This document shows, one piece after another, positions 31,186 to 40,096 of a stretch of 64,000 bases of DNA (position 1 is the stretch's first letter; every line of letters begins with the position of its first letter). The DNA is from Brevibacterium sp. S111 (lineage in GTDB: Bacteria > Actinomycetota > Actinomycetes > Actinomycetales > Brevibacteriaceae), in assembly GCF_004745075.1 (NCBI RefSeq), contig NZ_RHFH01000002.1, forward strand, positions 248,001 through 312,000, written 5' to 3'. The notes below the pieces were generated by a model. It saw only the letters and a list, made by a program, of their open reading frames with translations, did not search any database and was not told the origin of the DNA. Both the position numbers and the translations under genes were made by a program.

Positions 31186-31329
31186 CCGACTGCTGCTGAT
31201 CCGCCTGCGCCGAGTTCTCGACCGACCCCGCTGATCTGCGGACTGATCTGTGCTGATAGTTTCGGAATCGTCTAGATTTGTGCTTGGCGTCACAGACTGT
31301 GGCGTGGGCGATAGTGTGAGGAGAGAGCA

Positions 31330-33036
31330 ATGACGGTGACCGACGAGTTCAGAGCAGCCCGAGATCAGCTGATCGAGCTCCGCAGCGACTACGACGCTGC
31401 CCGCGAGAAGTTCGAATGGCCGCGTTTCACACACTTCAACTTCGCCCTCGACTGGTTCGACAAGATCGCGGAGAACAATGACAACCCGGCCCTGTGGATC
31501 GTCGAACAGGACGGAACCGAGGGCAAGTGGAGCTTCGCGGAGCTCTCGGCCCGGTCGAACCAGGTGGCCAACCACTTCCGCCGCGCCGGCATCAAGCGTG
31601 GTGACCATGTCATGGTCATGCTCAACAACCAGGTCGAACTGTGGGAGACGATGCTCGCCGGCATCAAGCTCGGCGCCGTGCTGCTGCCCGCGACGACGCA
31701 GCTGGGGCCCATCGATCTGACCGATCGCGTCGAACGCGGCAAGGCCGAGTTCGTCGTCGCCGGCACCGAGGATGCCGCGAAGTTCGATGATGTCGAATCC
31801 GAAGTCGTGCGCATCGTCGTCGGCGGTGAGCCCACCCGCCAGCAGGACTACAGCTACTCCGACGCCGATGAGGAGAGCACCGATTTCGACCCGCAGGGCA
31901 GCTCACGAGCTGATGACCTGCTGCTGCTCTACTTCACCTCGGGCACGACATCGAAGGCGAAGATGGTCGCTCACTCGCACGTCTCCTACCCCGTCGGCCA
32001 CCTTTCGACCATGTACTGGATGGGACTGACCCCGGGCGACGTCCACCTCAACGTCGCCTCGCCCGGTTGGGCCAAGCACGCGTGGTCGAACATCTTCACT
32101 CCGTGGATCGCCGAGGCCTGCGTCTTCCTCTACAACTACTCGCGCTTCGACGCGAACGCGCTGATGGAGACCATGGACCGGGTCGGTGTGACGAGCTTCT
32201 GCGCCCCTCCGACAGTGTGGCGGATGCTCATCCAGGCCGACCTCAAGCATCTGAAGAATCCTCCGACGAAGGCCCTGGGCGCCGGCGAGCCGCTCAACCC
32301 CGAGGTGATCGACCGCGTCAAGAACGACTGGGGCGTGCTCATCCGCGACGGCTTCGGCCAGACCGAATCGACCCTGCAGATCGGCAACCCGCCGGATCAG
32401 GAGCTCAAGTACGGTTCGATGGGCAAGGCCCTGCCCGGCTTCGACGTCGTGCTCGTCGACCCGGCCACCGGCGAAGAGGGAGACGAGGGCGAGATCTGTC
32501 TGCGTCTCGACCCGCGTCCCATCGGCCTGACCAGCGGCTACTGGAGCAACGAGGAGAAGACGGCCGAAGCCTTCTCCGGCGGTGTCTACCACACCGGTGA
32601 CGTGGCCGAACGCGATGAGAACGGGTTCATCACCTACGTCGGCCGTGCCGATGACGTGTTCAAGGCCAGCGACTATCGACTCTCTCCGTTCGAACTCGAG
32701 AGCGTGCTCATCGAACACGAAGCCGTCGCCGAGGCGGCCGTCGTGCCCTCGCCGGACCCGCTGCGCCTGGCCGTGCCGAAGGCCTATGTCGTCGTCTCCG
32801 ACAAGTTCGAGGCCAACGCCGAGACCGCACGGTCGATCCTCGCCTACTGCCGTGAGAATCTGGCACCGTACAAGCGCATCCGCCGTCTCGAGTTCGCCGA
32901 ACTGCCGAAGACGATCTCCGGCAAGATCCGACGCGTCGAGCTGCGGGCGCGCGAGGACCAGCTCCACCCGTTCAGCGGCGAACCCGCCGTCGAGGGCAGC
33001 GAATACGCGGATACGGACTTCGACCTCAAGAGCTGA
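31330..33036 (+). CDS. Acyl-CoA synthetase (AMP-forming, medium-chain type)
   Basis: ANL-superfamily ligase that activates a carboxylic acid to its AMP ester and then to the CoA thioester. The P-loop is YFTSGTTSKAKMVAHSH near residue 203, the adenylate-binding motif GFGQTEST near 343, the hinge YHTGDVAERDENGF, and the catalytic lysine in PKTISGKIRR near 531. The N-terminal FEWPRFTHFNFALDWFDKIA resembles medium-chain (ACSM-like) and related synthetases, so a medium-chain fatty or aromatic acid is likely; the exact substrate cannot be read. ATG with AGGAG six bases upstream. It stands alone and is followed by an unusual long hairpin. Confidence 0.92.
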   Translation: MTVTDEFRAARDQLIELRSDYDAAREKFEWPRFTHFNFALDWFDKIAENNDNPALWIVEQDGTEGKWSFAELSARSNQVANHFRRAGIKRGDHVMVMLNNQVELWETMLAGIKLGAVLLPATTQLGPIDLTDRVERGKAEFVVAGTEDAAKFDDVESEVVRIVVGGEPTRQQDYSYSDADEESTDFDPQGSSRADDLLLLYFTSGTTSKAKMVAHSHVSYPVGHLSTMYWMGLTPGDVHLNVASPGWAKHAWSNIFTPWIAEACVFLYNYSRFDANALMETMDRVGVTSFCAPPTVWRMLIQADLKHLKNPPTKALGAGEPLNPEVIDRVKNDWGVLIRDGFGQTESTLQIGNPPDQELKYGSMGKALPGFDVVLVDPATGEEGDEGEICLRLDPRPIGLTSGYWSNEEKTAEAFSGGVYHTGDVAERDENGFITYVGRADDVFKASDYRLSPFELESVLIEHEAVAEAAVVPSPDPLRLAVPKAYVVVSDKFEANAETARSILAYCRENLAPYKRIRRLEFAELPKTISGKIRRVELRAREDQLHPFSGEPAVEGSEYADTDFDLKS

Positions 33037-33393
33037 CTCCGGTCGGTCGCACCCCTGGCCCCCCGGCCGCCTCGGTCGTGCAAACGCGCCGTTCAACAGG
33101 GAGTCAGGTTTTCGATGGTTCCTCGTATCGAAAACCTGACTCCCTGTTGAATGTGAGCAAACACGCACATGTCATGGTTGAAAATCATGCCGTGAAGTAA
33201 AATACCTGGTGAGATGCTCTGCGCCGGGTTACTCGGTGGACTGTACGGTAACCTCTCGCGATCGGAGGGTACGAGGCTCAGCACTTTTTCACCCTCTACT
33301 AAAGAAGGCGTGCCAGACTGAGGGGCGTCTTTGACCTTTTTCGGACCTCGTCGCCACGCATCGCGGCAGGCTGACTGACCTGGAGGACCTTGG
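33037..33393. other. Intergenic region with long palindrome
   Basis: 357 bp without a gene. It contains the perfect 25-bp inverted repeat described separately, and the leader of the penicillin-binding protein gene with its GGAGG ribosome-binding site at 33382-33386. No promoter pair could be assigned with confidence. Confidence 0.6.
33092..33151. repeat. Perfect 25-bp inverted repeat
   Basis: Left arm 33092-33116 and right arm 33127-33151 are exact reverse complements around the ten-base loop GGTTCCTCGT. The arm starts TTCAACAGGGAGTCAGG. It begins 56 bp after the acyl-CoA synthetase stop. No T-run follows, and the arms are longer than any other hairpin in this window. It may be a bidirectional terminator, an RNA-processing signal or the remnant of a palindromic element. 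Confidence 0.9.
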
Positions 33394-35760
33394 GTGGCTA
33401 AGGGACAACACAGAGCCAAGAACATCGGCAGGAATACGAAGAATCTGCTCAACTACCCGCGAGCGGGTGTGAGCGGCTGGACTCGTTTCCTGCCGAGCAT
33501 TCGCGTACTCGTCGTCGGCGGGCTCAGCCTCGTCATCGCGCTGTGCGTGCTCTTCGCTGTCGGATATGCGGCGACGGACATCCCGGAGCCGAACCTCGAG
33601 GCAACCGGTCAGACCTCGACGATCTACTACAGCGATGGCAAGACCCCCATCGGCCAGTACAAGGTCGAAGACCGCAAGTCCGTGGAGTTCGACGAGATCT
33701 CCGAGCCGATGCAGAAGGCCGCGATCGCCGCTGAGGACACCTCGTTCTACGAGAACCGCGGCATTTCGATCAAGGGTCTGTCCCGAGCGGTGGTCGGTGT
33801 GGCGACGAACAAGTACGCGGGTGGCGGTTCGACGATCACCCAGCAGTACGTGAAGAACTTCTACCTCACGAACGAGCATTCCTTTGATCGCAAGATCAAG
33901 GAGATGTTCATCTCGCTCAAGATCGACCAGCAGCAGTCGAAGGACGAGATCCTCACGAACTATCTCAACACCATCTATCTGGGCAGGCGCTCCTACGGCG
34001 TCGAGGTGGCTGCACAGAACTACTTCGACAAATCGGCGAAGGACCTCGACGTCAGTGAGTCCGCTCTCTTGGCCGCGATGATTCAGCGTCCCGGTGCTGC
34101 CGACCCCTCGGATAATCCCGAGGCTTACGAGGACCGCTTCGACTATGTGGTCAAGTCGATGGTCGACGAAGGCTTCATCACCGAAGATCAGGCCGTGAAG
34201 GTCAAGTTGCCGAAGGTGGAGAAGCAGAACAAGGAGTCCTCGCTGTCCGGCCAGAAGGGCTACATGTGGGACTTCGTTCGCCGCGAGGCACTGCGGAAGC
34301 TCGACATCGATGAAGCCCAGCTCGACCGAGGCGGTTACAACATCGTCACGACCTTCGACAAGGACCGGATGAAGGCGGCCGAACAGGCCATTAAGTCATT
34401 GCCGCCGAACCAGCCCGAAGGCATGCAGGCCGGACTCGTCTCGATCGACCCGGACAACGGTGGAATCGAAGCCTTTTACGGTGGCAAGAACTATCTCGAC
34501 CAGGCATTCAATGCCTCCACACAGAGCCATGTGCAGGCCGGTTCGACGTTCAAGCCCTTCGCCCTTGTGGCCGGGTTCGAGAACGGTGTGCGCCTGACCG
34601 ATTCCTACCCCGGTTCCAGCCCGACAACGTTGAACAATGACGGCACGCCCTGGCCGGTGAAGAACTTCGGGAATACGAGCTACGGACCGGTGAGCCTGCT
34701 CAAGGCGACCCAGTCCTCGATCAATACAGCCTATGCCGCTCTGAATGTGCAGGTCGGGCCGGACAAAACCGTAGACGTCGCCGAACGTGCGGGACTGAGC
34801 CCGAACTGCACGAAGAAGGAGATGAAGGCCGGCAATACGGGCGGCTGCTCGATCGAGCTGACCCCGAACCCGTCGAACGTGCTCGGCACACCGAGTGTCA
34901 AGCCCATCGATATGGCTTCGGCGTACGCGACCTTCGCCTCCAACGGTGTCCACCACGAGACCCACTCGATCAAGACGATCCACCAGGGTGCCGAGGACAA
35001 GGAAGTGTACAAGGCCGAGACCAAGGGAAAGCGCGTCTTCGACAAGGCCGTCGCTGCGGAGACCTCCTACGCTCTGCAACAGGTCGTCAACGGCGGATCG
35101 GGCAGCTACGCCCAGAACGTCGGTCGACCCGTAGCCGGGAAGACCGGTACTTCCACGTCGAACAAGTCGGCTTGGTTCTCCGGCTACACCCCGAACCTCG
35201 CAACCTCGGTCGTGCTCTACCGCGAAGTCGACGGCAAGTCGATCTCGATCGGACCCTATGGCGGACGCGGCGAAGTCACCGGTGGCTCATTCCCCGTGCA
35301 GGTGTGGACAGACTACATGCAGCAGGCCCTCCAGGGTGAGAAGGTCGAACAGTTCCCCGCCCGCGGAGAACTGCCCGACAAGCCGAAGCCGAAGAACACC
35401 AACGCTCCAGCGGCTCCGAAACCCAAGCCTGCTCCCAAGGCTCCGTCGGACAACAGCGACGGCGATAAGAGCAAGGAGACCAAGGCTCCGATCGAGCCGC
35501 CGAAGGACGACGAGGAAAAGGGCAAGGATAAGGACTCGGATTCCAAGGACGGCAACAAGGACTCCGAAAAGGACGCCGACGGTAAAGATTCCGACGGCAA
35601 GGACGACAAGAACTCCGACAACGGGGACAACGAGGATTCGGGTGACGGAGGCGACGGCGACGAGTCCGGTTCGGATGAGGACCCGCCGAAGGATAAAGAT
35701 GATGGGCCGGCAGGCAAGCTTCCTGTTGAGCCGCCGAAGTCGCCGGGGCGCAATGACTAG
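33394..35760 (+). CDS. Class A penicillin-binding protein
   Basis: Bifunctional peptidoglycan glycosyltransferase/transpeptidase (PonA/MrcB type). One transmembrane helix (about residues 37-60) follows a basic cytoplasmic tail. The GT51 domain has its catalytic Glu114 in AAEDTSFYENRGI and the GGSTITQQYVKN motif. The transpeptidase motifs are STFK (S384, K387), SIN (S442-N444) and KTGTS (K583). The last 110 residues are an extracytoplasmic tail of Pro/Lys/Ala and then Asp/Lys/Ser repeats. GTG start with GGAGG seven bases upstream. The same PBP-membrane protein-rpsF-ssb-rpsR-rplI order exists in Mycobacterium (ponA1 region). Confidence 0.95.
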   Translation: MAKGQHRAKNIGRNTKNLLNYPRAGVSGWTRFLPSIRVLVVGGLSLVIALCVLFAVGYAATDIPEPNLEATGQTSTIYYSDGKTPIGQYKVEDRKSVEFDEISEPMQKAAIAAEDTSFYENRGISIKGLSRAVVGVATNKYAGGGSTITQQYVKNFYLTNEHSFDRKIKEMFISLKIDQQQSKDEILTNYLNTIYLGRRSYGVEVAAQNYFDKSAKDLDVSESALLAAMIQRPGAADPSDNPEAYEDRFDYVVKSMVDEGFITEDQAVKVKLPKVEKQNKESSLSGQKGYMWDFVRREALRKLDIDEAQLDRGGYNIVTTFDKDRMKAAEQAIKSLPPNQPEGMQAGLVSIDPDNGGIEAFYGGKNYLDQAFNASTQSHVQAGSTFKPFALVAGFENGVRLTDSYPGSSPTTLNNDGTPWPVKNFGNTSYGPVSLLKATQSSINTAYAALNVQVGPDKTVDVAERAGLSPNCTKKEMKAGNTGGCSIELTPNPSNVLGTPSVKPIDMASAYATFASNGVHHETHSIKTIHQGAEDKEVYKAETKGKRVFDKAVAAETSYALQQVVNGGSGSYAQNVGRPVAGKTGTSTSNKSAWFSGYTPNLATSVVLYREVDGKSISIGPYGGRGEVTGGSFPVQVWTDYMQQALQGEKVEQFPARGELPDKPKPKNTNAPAAPKPKPAPKAPSDNSDGDKSKETKAPIEPPKDDEEKGKDKDSDSKDGNKDSEKDADGKDSDGKDDKNSDNGDNEDSGDGGDGDESGSDEDPPKDKDDGPAGKLPVEPPKSPGRND

Positions 35761-35772
35761 TAACCTCTAGCC

Positions 35773-37167
35773 ATGCCCTCGAAGCCCAGTACCCGGATCG
35801 CCGAGCCTCTGCTCGGCGGTCCGGTCGGCATTCACCTCGGTGTCGCCGGTCGCCGGTTCCGCAGCGCGCAGGCGTACGCCTTCGCAGCAGTCCTCGGTGT
35901 CACCACTTTCCTTGCCCTGGCACTGCAGGGGCCGTGTCTGAACTCGGGATACGAACAGCCCGCCGCCTCGGCGAGGATGTGCGCGGGCCCCCTCTCAACG
36001 GCCTTCGCCGGTGACGTCAATCCCGAAGTGCTCGGCCGCTCGCACGGTGGTGCGGGAGCATTGGCACCACTCGAGGCCCGCCTGGTCGACCTGCTCCACC
36101 TGGTCACGAACGACGTCTCACTGTTCATGGTCGTCGTGCTCCTGCTCAACACCGCCGGGATCGCGGCCCTCGGTGCGGGACTGCTCGTCCTCGCCCGCGA
36201 ACGCGCCTGGCTGATCGCGGTTTTCGCCTCCCCGCTCATTCTCTTCACCCTCGGCTCCACACTCGACCCGCTCGCCCTAGCCCTGAGCATTTGGGCGATG
36301 GTCCTCTTCACAGGCTCTCCGCCGGTACCTCCGCGCGGCTGGCCGGCCGGCGTGCTGCTGGGCATCGCGGCATTCATCAACCCGCTCGCCCTGCTCGTCC
36401 TCCTCGCCCTCGCCGTGGCCGGGCCGCACCCGGCACGGGGACTTCAGCCACGGGACCCGCGGATGATGCTCGCCGCGGCCATGATCACCTCGGCGCTTCT
36501 GCTCGTTATCGACCGCACGGCTGTCGACCGGGTCATCCACTGGTACTCCGATGCTGTCGACGGCGGCTCCTTCGCCTCGATTCTGCTCATGGCCGACCTC
36601 GGCGACACCGCACTGTGGGCCCCACTGTGGATCATCGCCAGCGGCGGAGTGATCCTCGCCGTGGCCACCGCCCTCCACATGGTGCGACGCACCGGCCTCG
36701 ACCCGGCCGTGTCCGCGTGCCTGCTCATCGGAGGCTGCCTGCTCCTGGCACCGGGCCTCATGCCCTGGGACAGCCTGTGGCTGCTGCCGTTCGTCGCCCT
36801 GTCCATCCGCCGCTGGTGGGTGCTCATCGTCTGGACCCTCGCCGAGGCGGTCTTCGCCGTCGGCATCCGACTCGGCGATGTCTCCGGCTACGAACTCGAC
36901 GAGGGCCTCGATCCCGCCTTCGTCGCGCTCTTCGCCCTGCTGCGACTCCTCGCCCTCGTCCTCGTCGTCATCATGGCCGGGGAGAACCTCTACCGGCGAC
37001 GGATCCGCGGCCGCACGGCGACGGCGGGGCCGCCTCGGCGAGGGGAGGAACCTCGACACACGCCTACGGCCGACGCCGACGCAGGGTACGGGGGCCATCA
37101 GGACGCAGGCCGTAAGGCAGACCACGCGGACGGACATGACAGCTCGCCGATGCGTCGACTAGACTAG
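35773..37167 (+). CDS. Polytopic membrane protein, GT87/GT-C-like
   Basis: Integral membrane protein of 464 residues with about ten hydrophobic helices (for example AYAFAAVLGVTTFLALALQ, LFMVVVLLLNTAGIAALGAG, GVLLGIAAFINPLALLVLLA). It occupies the place of M. tuberculosis Rv0051, a GT-C-fold glycosyltransferase-like membrane protein downstream of ponA1. A polyprenyl-phosphate-dependent glycosyltransferase role is therefore possible, but no catalytic motif can be asserted. It starts 12 bp after the PBP stop without a clear ribosome-binding site, so it is probably translationally coupled. The C-terminal 70 residues are hydrophilic. Confidence 0.75.
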   Translation: MPSKPSTRIAEPLLGGPVGIHLGVAGRRFRSAQAYAFAAVLGVTTFLALALQGPCLNSGYEQPAASARMCAGPLSTAFAGDVNPEVLGRSHGGAGALAPLEARLVDLLHLVTNDVSLFMVVVLLLNTAGIAALGAGLLVLARERAWLIAVFASPLILFTLGSTLDPLALALSIWAMVLFTGSPPVPPRGWPAGVLLGIAAFINPLALLVLLALAVAGPHPARGLQPRDPRMMLAAAMITSALLLVIDRTAVDRVIHWYSDAVDGGSFASILLMADLGDTALWAPLWIIASGGVILAVATALHMVRRTGLDPAVSACLLIGGCLLLAPGLMPWDSLWLLPFVALSIRRWWVLIVWTLAEAVFAVGIRLGDVSGYELDEGLDPAFVALFALLRLLALVLVVIMAGENLYRRRIRGRTATAGPPRRGEEPRHTPTADADAGYGGHQDAGRKADHADGHDSSPMRRLD

Positions 37168-37222
37168 CGAGGTCTGTTCCCATTTCGTGACCAGCACGGA
37201 AGCGGCACGGACATGCATATAC

Positions 37223-37275
37223 CCTCCTGCCATGGACCGACCATGGCCGCAAAGACCAGAGGAGGTGGGTGACAT
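37223..37275 (+). promoter_or_regulatory. Probable S6:S18 ribosomal leader of rpsF operon
   Basis: CCTCCT at 37223-37228 is exactly complementary to the rpsF Shine-Dalgarno AGGAGG at 37260-37265. Between them is a perfect 7-bp hairpin, GCCATGG (37229-37235)/CCATGGC (37241-37247), with loop ACCGA, followed on its 3' side by CCGCAAAGACC. A hairpin, an unpaired CCG in the 3' strand and an outer stem that hides the Shine-Dalgarno is the architecture described for the S6:S18 leader, which imitates the S18 site on 16S rRNA and represses rpsF-ssb-rpsR when S6:S18 is in excess. The match is structural and made by eye. Confidence 0.7.
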
Positions 37276-37566
37276 ATGCGTAAGTACGAGCTCATGCTCA
37301 TTCTTGACAACGACCTCGAAGAGCGGACGCTGGCTGACACCGTGAACAACCTGATCAAGGTTGTCCCGGCTGAGAACGGCACCGTCGACAACGTGGACAT
37401 CTGGGGACGTCGTCGCTTCGCGTACGAGATCCAGAAGAAGTCCGAGGGCTACTACGTCGTGGTGGATTTCCACGCCGAGCCTGCAACGACCAAGGAACTC
37501 GATCGTCAGCTCGGACTCAACGAGTCCGTTCTGCGCACGAAGATCCTCCGCCCGGACGCCAAGTAA
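37276..37566 (+). CDS. rpsF: 30S ribosomal protein S6
   Basis: S6 forms a heterodimer with S18 on the small-subunit platform. The 96 residues begin [18 protein letters not shown] and contain the conserved [18 protein letters not shown] segment and [21 protein letters not shown] with AGGAGG ten bases upstream; that ribosome-binding site is paired in the predicted leader. First gene of rpsF-ssb-rpsR-rplI. Confidence 0.98.
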   Translation: MRKYELMLILDNDLEERTLADTVNNLIKVVPAENGTVDNVDIWGRRRFAYEIQKKSEGYYVVVDFHAEPATTKELDRQLGLNESVLRTKILRPDAK

Positions 37567-37600
37567 GGCATCTAAGCTACCTCGCTTCAAGGAGCATTCA

Positions 37601-38233
37601 ATGGCAGGCGAAACAGTCATCACGGTCGTCGGGAACCTGACCAGCGATCCCGAACTGCGCTTCACACCCAATGGTGCTGCAGTCGCAAACTTCACCGTGG
37701 CCTCGACGCCGCGTATCTTCGACCGTCAGGCCAACGAGTTCAAGGACGGGGAAACCCTGTTCCTGCGCTGCTCGGTATGGCGTGAAATGGGAGAGAACGT
37801 CGCCGAATCCCTGCAGCGTGGTACACGGGTCGTCGTTCAGGGCCGTTTGAAGTCCCGGTCCTTCGAAACCAAGGAAGGCGAGAAGCGCACCGTCATGGAG
37901 CTGGATGTCGACGAAGTCGGCCCCAGCCTGCGACGCGCCACCGCCCAGGTGACGAAGAACACCCCCGGCGGCGGAGGATTCTCCGGCGGCGGCAACTTCG
38001 GCGGAGGCCAGGGCGGAGGCGGCCAGCAGGGCGGCTTCGGCAACCAGCAGTCCTCCGGATGGGGCAACAACCCCCAGCAGGGCGGCCCCCAGGGCAGCCA
38101 GCAGGGTGGTCAGCGCCAGGGCGGCTACGGCCAGGGCAACAACGCACCGGGCAACGATCCGTGGGCATCATCGAACCCGCAGAGCGGAAACGGCGGCTGG
38201 GGCAACCCGGGCGCCGACGAACCCCCGTTCTGA
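37601..38233 (+). CDS. ssb: Single-stranded DNA-binding protein
   Basis: OB-fold protein (residues 1-110) that coats single-stranded DNA during replication and repair; core motifs are [19 protein letters not shown] and [18 protein letters not shown]. The middle is a long Gly/Gln/Asn-rich linker, and the C-terminus ADEPPF resembles the acidic tip used to recruit partner proteins. I chose the ATG at 37601 because AAGGAG lies six bases before it; a longer frame extends upstream into rpsF but is not coding. 210 residues, the S6-SSB-S18 gene order being widely conserved. Confidence 0.97.
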   Translation: MAGETVITVVGNLTSDPELRFTPNGAAVANFTVASTPRIFDRQANEFKDGETLFLRCSVWREMGENVAESLQRGTRVVVQGRLKSRSFETKEGEKRTVMELDVDEVGPSLRRATAQVTKNTPGGGGFSGGGNFGGGQGGGGQQGGFGNQQSSGWGNNPQQGGPQGSQQGGQRQGGYGQGNNAPGNDPWASSNPQSGNGGWGNPGADEPPF

Positions 38234-38270
38234 TCCACGTCTGAAGACATTTCGTTAACAGGAGATACTC

Positions 38271-38510
38271 ATGGCCAAGCCAGAGATCCGGAAGCCTATC
38301 AAGAAGAAGGCTAATCCGCTCAAGAAGGGCGAAGCGGCGACCATCCACTACAAGGACACCGCTACGCTCCGTAAGTTCATTTCCGACCGCGGCAAGATCC
38401 GTGCACGTCGCGTCACCGGTGTGACCGTGCAGGAACAGCGCGTCATCGCAAAGGCTGTCAAGAACGCCCGCGAGATGGCACTTCTGCCCTACTCGAGCTC
38501 AGCTCGCTGA
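38271..38510 (+). CDS. rpsR: 30S ribosomal protein S18
   Basis: Basic 79-residue small-subunit protein, partner of S6. It contains the family core [27 protein letters not shown] and [18 protein letters not shown] preceded by AGGAG at six bases. The N-terminus [20 protein letters not shown] has no CxxC zinc motif, so this appears to be the zinc-independent type. Confidence 0.97.
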   Translation: MAKPEIRKPIKKKANPLKKGEAATIHYKDTATLRKFISDRGKIRARRVTGVTVQEQRVIAKAVKNAREMALLPYSSSAR

Positions 38511-38526
38511 TCGGAGGGAAAGAAAT

Positions 38527-38985
38527 ATGCCTAACCGCAAAGTGATTCTGAACCAGGAAGTCGACGGCCTCGGTGCCGCCGGCGATGTCGTCGAGGTTCG
38601 TGCCGGATACGCACGCAACCTGCTGCTGCCCCGTGGCTGGGCTTCGGCCTGGAGCGCCGGCGCCGAGAAGCACATCGAGTCCGTCCGCAAGGCCCGTCAG
38701 GCCAAGCAGATCGCCGACCACGATGAGGCTGTCAAGGTCAAGGGCGAACTCGAGTCGTCCACGGCTCGCATCGACATGAAGGCCGGCAAGAACGGTCGCC
38801 TCTTCGGCGCCGTCACCCCGGCTCTCGTGGCCGAAGCGCTGCAGACGGCAATCGGGCACGACTTCGATCGTCGCCAGGTCGCTCTGACCGAGCACGTCAA
38901 GACCCCGGGCAGCTACAACGCTGTCGTGCGCGTCAACGACGAGATCACCGCGAAGATCAAGTTCGAGGTCATCGGCAAGGCCTGA
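38527..38985 (+). CDS. rplI: 50S ribosomal protein L9
   Basis: Elongated two-domain ribosomal protein. The N-terminal rRNA-binding domain carries VILNQEVDGLGAAGDVVEVRAGYARNLLLP; a long connecting helix follows, and the C-terminal domain has GKNGRLFGAVTPALVAEAL. The 152-residue length is standard. ATG with GGAGGG upstream. Last gene of the rpsF operon, followed by a strong hairpin terminator. Confidence 0.98.
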   Translation: MPNRKVILNQEVDGLGAAGDVVEVRAGYARNLLLPRGWASAWSAGAEKHIESVRKARQAKQIADHDEAVKVKGELESSTARIDMKAGKNGRLFGAVTPALVAEALQTAIGHDFDRRQVALTEHVKTPGSYNAVVRVNDEITAKIKFEVIGKA

Positions 38986-39064
38986 TCGGCCCCATCCGTT
39001 GATCCGGACGTGGCGAGAGGGCTGCCCGGTCCGTACCGACCGGCACGACCCTCCCCACACCACC

Positions 39065-39100
39065 GCCGAGGCGGCACCTGTATTCAGGTGCCGCCTCGGC
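39065..39100 (+). terminator. Terminator hairpin of rpsF-rplI operon
   Basis: Perfect 16-bp arms (39065-39080 and 39085-39100) with a TATT loop. The arm reads GCCGAGGCGGCACCTG and includes the GCCGAGGCGG motif that recurs through the window. Lies about 80 bp after the rplI stop. Confidence 0.88.
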
Positions 39101-39163
39101 GCGTCTGTCAGGGTTTGCGGCGTCCGCTGGAGCGTGCGGCGTCGGTTGGAGCAGATCGGCCCT

Positions 39164-39724
39164 TCAGGCATCGGCCGGATAGGTGACGCGTGCATCCTCA
39201 TCGAGCACCGCCCCCGCACTCAGCTTCGCCGCATCGATATGGTCATGGCCGAGCACGTGGGCGACCTTGAGCCCACGGCCGAGCAGCTGATCGGCGATGA
39301 TCCTCCGGTGGCAGCGCCACCACACGGCTTCTGAGCACATGAGCGCACATCGTACGTCCTCACCCCAGTCGACGAGGGTGTCGAGGTCCGTACGGAACTC
39401 CTCGGACAGGCAGTGGTCGGCGTAGTTGTGGAAGCTTCTGTTCTGCCACCAAGCGTTGACGTCGAACGGCACCGTGCGGCTGACCGGTCGCCGGCCGGTC
39501 AGTCCCTCGAGGCGCCGCAGCTCGATCCCCGCCTCGGCGAGGTCGGTCTCAAGGGTGTCGGCGTTGAACTGGGGATTCCGGTTCGATCCTGGGAGTTTGC
39601 GGACGTCGACGACCACCTCGGTGCCGGTGGCCGTGAGGAGATCGATGAACTCGTTCAGTTCACGATTCGAATGCCCGATGGTGAGAAACTCGGATTCCCT
39701 TGCCGCGGGGGTCGGGTCGGTCAT
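39164..39724 (-). CDS. DUF488 family protein
   Basis: Member of the widespread DUF488 family, whose biochemical role is unknown. The 186-residue protein has the typical FLTIGHSNRELNEFIDLL start, VVVDVRKLPGSNRNPQFN, and the cysteine-containing core CALMCSEAVWWRCHRRIIADQL near the C-terminus. Its ATG overlaps the stop of the DUF2945 gene (ATGA), so the two are co-translated. It reads towards the rplI terminator. Confidence 0.88.
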   Translation of the reverse strand: MTDPTPAARESEFLTIGHSNRELNEFIDLLTATGTEVVVDVRKLPGSNRNPQFNADTLETDLAEAGIELRRLEGLTGRRPVSRTVPFDVNAWWQNRSFHNYADHCLSEEFRTDLDTLVDWGEDVRCALMCSEAVWWRCHRRIIADQLLGRGLKVAHVLGHDHIDAAKLSAGAVLDEDARVTYPADA

Positions 39725-39939
39725 CGCTTGTCGATGCGGTGAAGTGCGCTGCCCTTGTGCGCGGCGATGTGGTCGGTCTTATCGCTGCGGATCTCGTACT
39801 GAGGTTCGTCCGGCGATGCCCGGCGGTTGTGCCCCTTGTACTCGAAATCCGAGGTGTGGACCTTGGTGATCGTACCGGAGACCTCGCCCGCTTCCGAGTT
39901 CCATCCCACGTGATCACCGACGTTGAATTCGGATCCCAT
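39721..39939 (-). CDS. DUF2945 (HVA1/TUDOR-like) small protein
   Basis: A 72-residue protein of the hypervirulence-associated TUDOR-domain family: FNVGDHVGWNSEAGEVSGTI and VHTSDFEYKGHNRRAS are characteristic, followed by PQYEIRSDKTDHIAAHKGSAL. Function is unknown. The ATG at 39939 has GAGGAGG immediately upstream; a longer in-frame reading begins at 40269 but has no family similarity. It is coupled to the DUF488 gene, a common pairing of small stress-associated proteins. Confidence 0.88.
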   Translation of the reverse strand: MGSEFNVGDHVGWNSEAGEVSGTITKVHTSDFEYKGHNRRASPDEPQYEIRSDKTDHIAAHKGSALHRIDKR

Positions 39940-40096
39940 GCTGCCTCCTCGACCTCGATGGCTGTGTTCCCATCCAAACACGAAGGTCGACCGAAGGGAA
40001 CCAGGTGTCTCGGGATCCTCGCTTCCGGCTGACGGGCCGGTGTGCAACAGTGGAAGGGTGGCCCGCCGATCACCGGCATGAGCGAACGGAGAGTCC

